From CBDAPE01 sp965198325 (GTDB lineage Bacteria > Pseudomonadota > Alphaproteobacteria > UBA828 > JAPUJA01): a stretch of DNA of 64,000 bases. The DNA lies in contig CBDAPE010000016.1 in the NCBI GenBank assembly GCA_965198325.1, positions 124,001 to 188,000 of the forward strand. Reading direction: 5' to 3'. The position numbers and the translations under genes were made by a program. The notes beneath the pieces were generated by a model that was not told the origin of the DNA, did not search any database, and saw nothing but the letters and a program-made list of their open reading frames with translations. This document shows, in pieces, positions 18,519 through 26,808 of the stretch (position 1 is its first letter; each line of letters opens with the position of its first letter).

Positions 18519-19757
18519 TTAGTCGCCGATCACTGCGACGCCCTGGATTTCGATGATCTGCCCCGGCCGGTGGAACCCGTTGACGCGAATTGCGGTTCCG
18601 GTCGGCCCCGGCGTCGTCAGATACTGCATCCGCACCTCGGTCATGCGCTCCCAGTAACGCTTGAGTGCGTCGCCCGGCTCATCGCAGTGATAGAAGGTGT
18701 AGAGCTTGACCAGATCGCCCATTCCCGATCCGGCCGCTTCCAGGACGGTCGCGAGATTCTGGAAGGCGTTGTGGGTCTGGGTCTCGATGTCGCCGGGCCC
18801 GACGATTTCACCGGACGGATCGGCGGAGAATTGCCCTGAGGCGTAGACGAAATCGCCGGTCCGCACGGCTTGAGCGAACGGAACTCTCTCCTTCCCGCGC
18901 CAGTGGTCAGCGGGCGCGATAACCGTCTTCTCCCCATTGAGCGTGGCGATCGCCTCGATTTCGATGAGCAGGCCCTCATAGGCCAGTCCGTCGAGCTGCA
19001 TGACGACGCCGGACGGGTAGGGGGAGTCGATATAGTCGTAGCTGACGCCGAGAAATTTGTCGACGTAATCGGCCTGCCCGCTCGGGGGGCCGTCATAGCG
19101 GTAGAAGATGTTGAGCTGCACGATGTCGCCGAAGTCGGCTCCGGCGCCGGCGAGGACCTTCTGGATGAAGCCGTAGGTGTTATGGGTTTGGGCGACGATG
19201 TCGCCCGGCTCGATCGCATTTCCCGCGGCGTCGGCCGAGACCTGTCCGCCGAGGAACAGACGGTCGTCGACAATCCAGCCCTGGGAGAGCGGCACGGGAA
19301 TGCTCCAGTCCCAATGCCCCTCGGGCATCACGCGTTCGCGGTGTCCGCCAACCGCGGCGACGCCGTCGATTTCGATCAGCAGATCGGCGTAGCCCAAGCC
19401 GGCGATCCTGACCGCGGTGCCGACCGGGCCGGGGTCGCGCAGATAGCCCAGCCGCACCCGAGTCATCTTCTCCCAATACTCTTTGAGCGCCGGGCCGTGG
19501 CCGTCGAACTGATACCAGGTGTTGAATTTCACGAGATCGGCCAGGTTGCTGCCGCCTTCGAGAAGCACCTTCTCGACGAATCCGAAGGTGTTGTGGGTCT
19601 GCTGCTCGATGTCTCCGGGCGCGACTGTTTGCGAATCGGGCGTCAGAGAGACCTGCCCGCCGATGAAGATCAGGTTGCCGGTTTTCCAGCCCTGGGAGAA
19701 CGCGACCGGCATGCTCCAGTCCCAGTGGTCTGCCGGCATGAGACGCTGTTTTTTCAT
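18519..19757 (-). CDS. Triple-RidA-domain protein (paralogue 1)
   Basis: A 412-residue chain made of three successive RidA/YjgF/YER057c/UK114 domains (about residues 7-140, 145-280, 285-412). Each repeat begins with a W-[DR]-..P..Q..(W/R)..G block (HWDWSMPVAFSQGWKTGN, HWDWSIPVPLSQGW, HWRGKERVPFAQAVRTGD), then GGQ/SGQ(V/F)S, an (Q)THN(T/A) helix and an (I)EI(D/E/Q)G/AVA strand. RidA proteins normally form homotrimers with active sites between subunits, so this is a single-chain trimer by inference. The Arg expected in the last strand region is Gly in all three repeats (GTAVRI, SGVVMQL, GTAIRV). It lies between the VOC gene and the deacetylase; start ATG follows GAGGGA. Confidence 0.9.
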   Translation of the reverse strand: MKKQRLMPADHWDWSMPVAFSQGWKTGNLIFIGGQVSLTPDSQTVAPGDIEQQTHNTFGFVEKVLLEGGSNLADLVKFNTWYQFDGHGPALKEYWEKMTRVRLGYLRDPGPVGTAVRIAGLGYADLLIEIDGVAAVGGHRERVMPEGHWDWSIPVPLSQGWIVDDRLFLGGQVSADAAGNAIEPGDIVAQTHNTYGFIQKVLAGAGADFGDIVQLNIFYRYDGPPSGQADYVDKFLGVSYDYIDSPYPSGVVMQLDGLAYEGLLIEIEAIATLNGEKTVIAPADHWRGKERVPFAQAVRTGDFVYASGQFSADPSGEIVGPGDIETQTHNAFQNLATVLEAAGSGMGDLVKLYTFYHCDEPGDALKRYWERMTEVRMQYLTTPGPTGTAIRVNGFHRPGQIIEIQGVAVIGD

Positions 19758-19863
19758 TCCCTCGCTCCCATTCGTTATCTGGCGTTGTCGCCGCGCATAG
19801 CGAGACGATCGCCCCCGGGTCACGTCCCCGAACGGGGGATGCCCCGAAACCACCGACCGCCGA

Positions 19864-20403
19864 TTAGCCCGTGGGCTTTGCCGGATACCAGTATTCCGGC
19901 TCGGGCAGACCCTGGTCTTCGGGCCAGTCGAGCACTTCGAATGTCACGGGTTCCCGCCCTCCGGCTCTGAAGTTGAACCAACGGTTCTTCTCGTACTTGC
20001 CGCTCATGATGCATGCCAGGCCCCGAGCTTCGAGCATGGCGGTCATGTCATCGAAATCGGTCCCTTCGTGCGTGAACGTGACGTAATGCGGCCCGCCGCC
20101 TTTTTCCTCGAAAAATTCACGGTAGATGCTCTTGCCGTCCCCGGGTTCGATGAGTAGGAAATTCAACTGGCCCACAAAGGCGAGCCCGGCCCGGAAGGTG
20201 AGTGCCTCGGGCTCGCCGTAATGTGTCGTCTCCCGGATGCCGGGCGGCTCGATATTGCCGACCCACCAGGGCCCGATGCCGAGGCGGTCGGCATAATCCC
20301 TCACAGCGGCGTCGACGTCGCTGGTCGAGATGACGACCTGGGAAATTCCGTCAAACAGACGGTTTGGCAAGTCCGTAAAGAAATAGGCGTCCAATGCGTC
20401 CAT
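19864..20403 (-). CDS. VOC (glyoxalase/dioxygenase-fold) family protein
   Basis: A 179-residue vicinal-oxygen-chelate protein with two beta-alpha-beta-beta-beta modules. The first begins ISQVVISTSDVDAAVRDYAD; the second holds HYVTFTHEGTDFDDM and ends TFEVLDWPEDQ, placing a candidate metal-binding His and Glu. Family members include epimerases, glyoxalases and ring-cleavage dioxygenases; this one resembles the methylmalonyl-CoA-epimerase-like group but the role is open. The ATG follows CAGGGAGAAACACA. It lies between the Rieske pair and the triple-RidA gene on the same strand. Confidence 0.85.
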   Translation of the reverse strand: MDALDAYFFTDLPNRLFDGISQVVISTSDVDAAVRDYADRLGIGPWWVGNIEPPGIRETTHYGEPEALTFRAGLAFVGQLNFLLIEPGDGKSIYREFFEEKGGGPHYVTFTHEGTDFDDMTAMLEARGLACIMSGKYEKNRWFNFRAGGREPVTFEVLDWPEDQGLPEPEYWYPAKPTG

Positions 20404-20435
20404 TGTGTTTCTCCCTGAGAAACCGCAGCCCCGTT

Positions 20436-21668
20436 CTAATGCGAGGACGTTGCGGACAACGTTTCGAGCACGTCGACGACATGCTTCTCGAAATAGTGGG
20501 CCGTTCCTTCCCAGAACGGCGAAAACTTGGCTCCGTCGGCAACCGGCGAGACATGCCCCGCCTGTTGCAGTTCGAGCGCGGCGGCGTCCTGTTCGGTGAT
20601 CAACGTCCAGTCTGCCAGCAAGGAGTCTCGATCGGTTTCTCGTTCGGCGGCGCTCGCGGCTTCGGCTTCGACGAAAAGGGCGATCTCGACACGGCTCCGG
20701 TCGACCGCGAGCGGCGTGCAGATCATGGTAAGGATGTGGTTGGGAAAGATGACCACCGACGTGTTGGGGAACAGCGAAAAGATGTCCGCGCTGCGCGCAA
20801 ATGTGTCGGGCGGGCCCGGGAGCAGCGGCAATTCACCGCCAAAGCTGTAGTCGCGATCATCCATGGGTGTCGAAATGCCCATACAGTTGCCGAACAGATG
20901 CTCATCGAAAGTGTCGTTATCCATCCTCTTTTCGCCGGTCGCCTCGTCGGTCACCATATTGACGATCTGCGGGTGGATGAAAGGTTCGTGGTAAGGCTCG
21001 AGAACGCCCAGGGCGTGCAGCTTCCAGTTCGTCTTTATCGTCCAATCTCGAATCGCAAAGGGCGTCAGGGCGTCGAAGTCGAAAACCTTCCAGCGGTCCC
21101 GTAGAAAGCGGAAATTCTCGTCGAAGGGTGGGGTCTCGTTGGACAGGGTGACGAATACGATGCCGCACCAGATCTTGGAGCGTACCCGGACCAGGCAGTC
21201 CTCGGCCCGGTCCTCGCGCCCGTCCCAGAGGGGGCGCGAGCGGAGTTCCCCGTCCAGGTTCCACGTCCAGGAATGGTAGCTGCAGCGGAGCGTGCGCGCC
21301 CGTTCGAGAGGTTTCGTCACGACGATGGTGCCGCGATGGCGGCAGACATTGTGAAATGCGCGGATCTCACCATCGTCGCCGCGGACCAGAACCAACGGCA
21401 GGCCGGCGACGGTCGCGGGCAGCGCATCACCGGCGTCGGGGATGGCGGCGGCGTAGGCCACGCTCATCCACTGGCGTGGCAGGAGCTGCTCGGTTTCGAA
21501 ACGAAAGAATTCGGCGTCGCTATAGACGACCCGCGGCAAACCGCTGGCCTCCTTGATCGGGCGACGCAAGGCATCGATCGCGGCCGGGTCCAGAAAATCG
21601 CCCAGAGACCGGTCGGATTTACGCCCGGCTTCTCGGGACTCGTCGAGGCGAGTTGCGACGTCACGCAT
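20436..21668 (-). CDS. Rieske non-heme iron oxygenase, alpha subunit (tandem pair, second gene)
   Basis: A 410-residue ring-hydroxylating-type oxygenase. The Rieske cluster ligands are visible as CRH(x17)CSYH (CRHRGTIVV ... LRCSYHSWTWNL), and the mononuclear iron site as LEPYHEPFIHPQ with two His; the bridging residue position is Glu, as in quaternary-amine oxygenases of the GbcA/CntA type. C-terminal length fits. It lies 48 bases after the paralogue at 21717 on the same strand. No ferredoxin or reductase gene is adjacent, so the electron donor must come from elsewhere. Confidence 0.93.
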   Translation of the reverse strand: MRDVATRLDESREAGRKSDRSLGDFLDPAAIDALRRPIKEASGLPRVVYSDAEFFRFETEQLLPRQWMSVAYAAAIPDAGDALPATVAGLPLVLVRGDDGEIRAFHNVCRHRGTIVVTKPLERARTLRCSYHSWTWNLDGELRSRPLWDGREDRAEDCLVRVRSKIWCGIVFVTLSNETPPFDENFRFLRDRWKVFDFDALTPFAIRDWTIKTNWKLHALGVLEPYHEPFIHPQIVNMVTDEATGEKRMDNDTFDEHLFGNCMGISTPMDDRDYSFGGELPLLPGPPDTFARSADIFSLFPNTSVVIFPNHILTMICTPLAVDRSRVEIALFVEAEAASAAERETDRDSLLADWTLITEQDAAALELQQAGHVSPVADGAKFSPFWEGTAHYFEKHVVDVLETLSATSSH

Positions 21669-21716
21669 GGCGATGCGCTGTGATTGCGATCCGTGTTCGC
21701 GGGGCCGACGGGCTCG

Positions 21717-22928
21717 TCACATCAGCTCCCGCACATAGCGCTGCTGGAAGTAGTGCACCATCTCCTCGCCGAACGAGCAGAATTTCACGTCGTCGGAAAC
21801 GATCGAGTGCCGCGCTTCCTGTTGAGCCTCCGTCGCCATGACGTCCTGATCGTTGATCTGGCCCCAGAATTCCGCAGCGTGTTCGCGCTTCTTCTCGGTT
21901 TCGGCATCGGCGGGATGATCCCCGGGAAAGTGGACCGCCGCCTTGAGCAGGGTCTTGTCGGGCGCGAGCGGCAGCCACATCAGGGTTACCGTGTGGTCGC
22001 GCAGAACGCCCATCGCGACGTTAGGGAACAGAGTCAGGATATAGGTTCGGTGGTCGAATTCCGGCTTGCCGCTGACCCGCTCGAGGCCCTCGGGCCAGCC
22101 CGTCTGCCGGTCACCGGGCACCCAGTCCGTCGCCAGCCAGATCGACTTGTCCTTCAGTTCGATGACGCAGTCCTCGACGATGTTGTTGGGCTGCGGTGCC
22201 AGGCCCGGGTGATCGGGGTGTTCCCAACGAAGCTGCGGATGGATGAACGGCTCGTGGTAGAAGTCGAGCAGGCCCTCGACGCCGAGCTTCCAGTTGCAAT
22301 TGGAGATCTGCTCTTCGGTGACGGTGGCTTTCAGCCCGTCCCAGTCATAGCGGCCCCAGTCCTCGACCGAGGCTGCGAAGTTGTCCTTGAGGGGCGGTGC
22401 CTCGCCGGAAATGTCCAAATAGACCACGTCGCGCAAAACGTCGCAGCGGATCGGCACCAGGCTGTTGGCCGCCCGGTCGATGGACTCGGAGATCGGCGGG
22501 GGCTTGCCGGCCTTCTCGCTGTCCCAGAACGGCGTCGTGAGCAGGCTGCCGTCAATGTCGTACGTCCAGGAATGATAGATGCAGCGAAACCGCGTCATCG
22601 CCTTTTCCGACTCGAGAAGCACCTTGGTGCCCCGATGTCGGCAGACGTTATGGAACGCCCGCACGTCGCCGCTCTTGCCGCGCACCACGATCACCGGAAT
22701 CCTCGCAACCGAGAGCGGAATGGCGTCGCCCGGCTCGGGGACCTGGTGCGCGAAACACACACCCATCCAACTCCGGCGAAACAGCTCGCGCTGTTCGAAC
22801 TCGAAGAACTCTTGGCTGGTGTAGACGAAGGGCGGCAGGCCGACTGCTTCGCCGATCGGCCGGTCGAGCGCGTTGAGGCGCTCGTCGGGAATGAAATCCC
22901 GTATCGATTGCCGTGGTTCGCCGAGCAT
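21717..22928 (-). CDS. Rieske non-heme iron oxygenase, alpha subunit (tandem pair, first gene)
   Basis: A 403-residue paralogue of the next gene. Rieske ligands: CRH(x17)CIYH (CRHRGTKVL ... FRCIYHSWTYDI). Mononuclear iron ligands lie in LLDFYHEPFIHPQ, with Asp rather than Glu at the bridging position. The conserved W-x-x-(V/I)-x-x-x-x-(E/Q)-(V/I) stretch and GDAIPL region are typical of the N-terminus. Two non-identical alpha subunits side by side suggest either a two-step oxidation or a hetero-oligomer; both are inference. Confidence 0.93.
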   Translation of the reverse strand: MLGEPRQSIRDFIPDERLNALDRPIGEAVGLPPFVYTSQEFFEFEQRELFRRSWMGVCFAHQVPEPGDAIPLSVARIPVIVVRGKSGDVRAFHNVCRHRGTKVLLESEKAMTRFRCIYHSWTYDIDGSLLTTPFWDSEKAGKPPPISESIDRAANSLVPIRCDVLRDVVYLDISGEAPPLKDNFAASVEDWGRYDWDGLKATVTEEQISNCNWKLGVEGLLDFYHEPFIHPQLRWEHPDHPGLAPQPNNIVEDCVIELKDKSIWLATDWVPGDRQTGWPEGLERVSGKPEFDHRTYILTLFPNVAMGVLRDHTVTLMWLPLAPDKTLLKAAVHFPGDHPADAETEKKREHAAEFWGQINDQDVMATEAQQEARHSIVSDDVKFCSFGEEMVHYFQQRYVRELM

Positions 22929-23083
22929 GGCGTCTTCCTCCCCGCGGCCTCTTCTCTATCGGCCGGGTGTGCCGGACGGCGCTGCAACGGAACGCGTCCG
23001 CAGCATCACATGCCCAGCCTACCACAACCGAGTAGCGACAATTGACGAACTTGACAGCTACTAGATCGGGTAGGGGCTGCAGG

Positions 23084-24742
23084 TCACCCCGCCGTCCGGT
23101 GATCGTAGACGGGCGCGTTCTCGGGCGCTGGCGCATCGTTGCCCAGCACCATATCGGCGGCCTTTTCCGCCATCATGATGGTCGGAGCGTTGAGATTGCC
23201 GCTGACGATCGACGGCATGATCGAACTGTCGATCACCCTCAGATTTTCGATGCCGCGCACCCGGCATTGGCCGTCGACCACGGCCATCTCATCCGAGCCC
23301 ATCTTGCACGTCCCGCACGGGTGATAAGAGGTCGCGGCTGCGGAGCGGATGAAGTCGTCGATCTCCGCGTCGGTTTGCACGGCCGCTCCCGGCTCAAGCT
23401 CCGCGCCCCGATAGCGGTCGAACGCACGTTGCGCGAATATCGCGCGGGCGGCCTTGAACGCCCGGTGGAGGTCCAGGCGGTCGCGCTCGGTCTGCAAGTA
23501 GTTGGGCTCGATGATCGGGTGGGTGGTGGGATCGCTGGACCGCAGCCGAATCCAGCCCCGGCTGGTCGCACGCAGCGTATCGATTTCCACCTGGAAGCTG
23601 TGGGCGCGGATGAACGTATCCGTATTGTCGTTGTAGCCGATCGGCACAAAATGAATTTGCAGGTCTGGGTGGTCGACGTCGTCGGACAGCCGCGCGAAAC
23701 CGCCGGTCTCAAAGTGATTCGAGGCGCACAGGCCGCGCTTGAAGAGCAGCCATTCCAGGCCGTGGCGCAGTTTCGCCGCCGGGTTGAGCGCGGAATGGAG
23801 TGAGACGGGCTCCGTGCAGGTGTGCTGGACGAAGAGTTCGACGTGATCCTGCAGATTTTCGCCGACGCCCGGCAGATCGGCGATTACGGCAATGCCATGT
23901 TCGGTCAAATGGGCCGCTGGCCCGACGCCCGAGAGCATCAGCAGCTGGGGCGAGGCGATGACGCCGCCCGCGAGGATCACCTCGCCCTCCGCCCGTGCAC
24001 TTCGCGTCACGCCCCGGTGCCGATAGTCGACGCCCGTTGCGCGGGTTCCTTCAAACCTTAATTTGAGTGTCAAGGCGCCCGTCAACACAGTCAGGTTTGG
24101 CCGTTCGATGACCGGGTGCAGGTAGGTGCGCGCCGAATTGCAGCGCACGCCCTTATGGATCGTCATGTCGAACCGGCCGATGCCTTCCTGCTGGAAGCCG
24201 TTGAGATCGTCGGTCCTGGGATGGCCCGCCTGAACTCCCGCCGCGAGGAAGGCGTCGTTGAGTGGGATGTCCGAACTGATCCGGCTGACTCTGAGCGGTC
24301 CGTCGCCGCCACGGTAATCGTCGGCGCCCAGCTCGTGGCCTTGGGCCCGTTTGAAGTAGGGGAGAACGTGGGCATAGGACCAGTGCGCGAGGTCCGGGTC
24401 CTCGGCCCAGCGGTCATAATCGTAGGCATGACCGCGGATGTAGATCATGCCGTTGATCGAGGACGTGCCGCCGAGCGCCTTGCCCCGGGCCCAGGGGATT
24501 CGCCGTCCGTTCAGATTCTCTTGGGGTTCCGTCCAATAGCCCCAGTTGAACCGACGCTTGGTGACGACCTCGCCCACCATCGCCGGCATGCGGACGCAGA
24601 GGCTGTTATCGCGGGGACCCGCTTCCAGCAAGAGAACCCGTGTCTCTGGATCGGCCGACAGCCGGTTGGCCAGCACGTAGCCCGCCGAACCCGCACCGAC
24701 GACGATATAGTCGTATCCGCCCGCACCCGCCATGGTCGCCAT
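23084..24742 (-). CDS. GMC-family FAD-dependent alcohol/choline dehydrogenase (paralogue 2)
   Basis: A 552-residue GMC oxidoreductase clearly paralogous to 13504-15153: FAD motif DYIIVVGAGSAGYVLANRLS, GMC signature ARGKALGGTSSINGMIYIRG, GGVIASPQLLMLSGVGP, catalytic region TSYHPCGTCKMGSD and GNLNAPTIMMAEKAAD. Start ATG at 24742, or 24733 two codons before GAGG; no strong ribosome binding site decides. It sits upstream of the Rieske pair with 155 bases between. Likely membrane-associated oxidation of an alcohol to an aldehyde. Confidence 0.93.
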   Translation of the reverse strand: MATMAGAGGYDYIVVGAGSAGYVLANRLSADPETRVLLLEAGPRDNSLCVRMPAMVGEVVTKRRFNWGYWTEPQENLNGRRIPWARGKALGGTSSINGMIYIRGHAYDYDRWAEDPDLAHWSYAHVLPYFKRAQGHELGADDYRGGDGPLRVSRISSDIPLNDAFLAAGVQAGHPRTDDLNGFQQEGIGRFDMTIHKGVRCNSARTYLHPVIERPNLTVLTGALTLKLRFEGTRATGVDYRHRGVTRSARAEGEVILAGGVIASPQLLMLSGVGPAAHLTEHGIAVIADLPGVGENLQDHVELFVQHTCTEPVSLHSALNPAAKLRHGLEWLLFKRGLCASNHFETGGFARLSDDVDHPDLQIHFVPIGYNDNTDTFIRAHSFQVEIDTLRATSRGWIRLRSSDPTTHPIIEPNYLQTERDRLDLHRAFKAARAIFAQRAFDRYRGAELEPGAAVQTDAEIDDFIRSAAATSYHPCGTCKMGSDEMAVVDGQCRVRGIENLRVIDSSIMPSIVSGNLNAPTIMMAEKAADMVLGNDAPAPENAPVYDHRTAG

Positions 24743-24858
24743 CAAAGCGGGTCGGGCGTGTGCCTGTCAAATGCTGCCGTCCGTGGTGGGCGGTGGTTTC
24801 AGCGTTTCCGCTTTTAAGTTGGTCCGGGTGCTGCCACGCGTGTCCGGCCTGTAGATCC

Positions 24859-25293
24859 TCAGGGGTGATCCGTATAGCCGTCGAAATCGTTGGTGTTGCC
24901 GCCGGTATACGCGTCCAGTTCGATGACGTTCCTGTCCGGATCCCGGATGAAAACCGCCCGCATATCCTGGAAGCTGAACCGGCCGGTTATGGCGATGTCC
25001 TGCTCCGCCAAATAGGCTTCGGCGGCCTTGAGCGATTCGACGCGGAGCGCCACGTGCGTGTAGCCCGCGTACTTTTCCTCCACGTCCATGAGGATGTTCT
25101 TACCCGCCCCGGCGGTGCCTGGACCGAGCAGGTTCACGACCACGCCCGAGGCGTGCTCCATGATGACGGGATGGCCCTTGTCGAATCCGGCATCGACGAT
25201 GAGTTGAAAGCCCAACGTCTCGTAAAAGGCAATGGATCGGGTCTTCTCGCCGACCCGAATTCCGATATGGGCGACGTTCAGGATATCGAGCAT
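24859..25293 (-). CDS. VOC family protein (glyoxalase/bleomycin-resistance type)
   Basis: A 144-residue VOC protein. It begins MLDILNVAHIGIRVGE, with the first-module His, then GVVVNLLGPG, AGYTHVALRVESLKAAEAYL for the second module, and ends AVFIRDPDRNVIELDAYTGG with the metal-binding Glu. These His/Glu positions match a glyoxalase-type metal site. It follows the broken aminotransferase on the same strand (51 bases) and precedes GMC paralogue 2. Substrate unknown. Confidence 0.88.
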   Translation of the reverse strand: MLDILNVAHIGIRVGEKTRSIAFYETLGFQLIVDAGFDKGHPVIMEHASGVVVNLLGPGTAGAGKNILMDVEEKYAGYTHVALRVESLKAAEAYLAEQDIAITGRFSFQDMRAVFIRDPDRNVIELDAYTGGNTNDFDGYTDHP

Positions 25294-25344
25294 GGCCGGC
25301 TCCCGTAAAAATTTTTGGGAATCGAGGCGCAGGCCCCGCGAACC

Positions 25345-26675
25345 CTACCTGTCGTTCACGACCTTCCTCAGGCCCGTCTCGAAGCGCTCGAGGATTTCGT
25401 CCGCGAGCAGCCGGGTCATCAAGACGCCCGGTTTGAATTGCGGGACGGACCGGTCGTAAGCCGAAAAGATCGCCCAGACGCCTTCCTTGTAGAGCTGTGT
25501 CATGATCGGCATGGCGCCATCTTCGGCGTCGAATTCGAGGCCCATGACCAGGCCGTTCTGGCGGATACCCGAGAAGTAGGGATAGCGCTTCGAGATGTCC
25601 TCGAGACCGACGCGAAGCTGCTTGGCGCGGTCGCGCACATTCTTGAGCGTGGATGGCCTGTTCGAGATTTCCAGGACTTTCTTCGCGACCTCGCAGCCGA
25701 CCTCCGAGCCGCCGAAGGTCGAGACGTGACCCCAGCCGTCTTGCCTGAGCCAGCCCGCGTACTTCTTCGAAACGATCGTCGCGGTGATCGGATAGATGCC
25801 GCCACCCGTGCCCTTGGCGCTGACCAGAATGTCGGGCACGACCCCGTAGGCCTGAACGCCCCAAAGTTTGCCGGTGCGCGCGAGGCCGGTCTGCACCTCG
25901 TCGGCGATGTAGAGCGTGCCATATTTCGTGCACAACGCGCGCACGCCCTTGAGATAATTCTTGCTCGGCATCCGAAACCCGTAGATCGCCGGGATGGTTT
26001 CGAGGAGGACGCAGGCAACGTCGCGCTTCTTGAGTGCTGTCTCCATGGCATCGAGATCGTCATGGGGCACCTTGATGAACTCGCCGTGGCGGTCTTCGGA
26101 CAGGAACAGCTCCGAGAAGCGTGCATTGCCGGTCTTGATCACGAGCCCCGTGTGGCCGTGGTAGCCGTTGATGATCGAAACAACTTTGATTCGCTGGGTG
26201 GCATTCCGCGCGGTCTTGATGGCGATATCGCCGGCTTCGCCGCCACCGCTGCCATACATCGTATATTACAGGTCGCCGGGCGCCGTCTTGCATACATCTC
26301 GGCCAATTCCGTGCGCGCGATGCTGGGAAAATGGTGGTTGCCGATATCGTAGCGTTTCAAGGCCCGGTCCAGCGCCTTGATGCAGTCTGGATTGCGGTGG
26401 CCGAGGCTGAAGGTGCCGCCGTTCAAGTGGAGGTCGATCAGCCGGTGGCCGTCGTAATCCCACATCAGATAACCCTCGCGCTTGCCGATCACGAGAGGGA
26501 TGCCGTCGCCGGTCCATTGCTCCACCTTGCCCGGGCAGACATATTTGGCGGCCTTCTGCAGCAGGGCGAGCTTACGCTTGCTCATATGATCGGCGCCGGT
26601 GATCTTGACTGATTTGGCCCGGGTCTTCGGCCGGGCGGCGGTCTTTGCGCGAAGCGGCGTGCCGTTACGTGCCAT
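25345..26675 (-). pseudogene. Class III (PLP) aminotransferase, broken by frameshift and stop
   Basis: Two frames together give a class III aminotransferase of about 440 residues. The N-terminal part has GYLMWDYDGHRLIDLHLNGG and SLGHRNPDCIKALDRAL; near 26300 the frame shifts, and the joined frame reads KTAPGDL, then an in-frame TAA at about 26270, then YTMYGSGGGEAGDIAIK, LYIADEVQTGLARTG (PLP Asp-Glu-x-Gln), ILVSAKGTGGG (PLP Lys) and STFGGSEVGCEVA. With both lesions it cannot be functional. The intact gene would have linked an aldehyde or amine step to the GMC/Rieske cluster. Confidence 0.85.
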
Positions 26676-26808
26676 GGGTCAAGGACTCTGTGTTTGAGGG
26701 CCGCCGAAACGCGGTAATTTCTGGCGTCTTGCTATCAGAAGCGCTTGGCGAGAGCAACATCAGTTCCGGCCGGTTCTTTGTCGGCGTCAACCAAGGCTTA
26801 ACCGGGCC

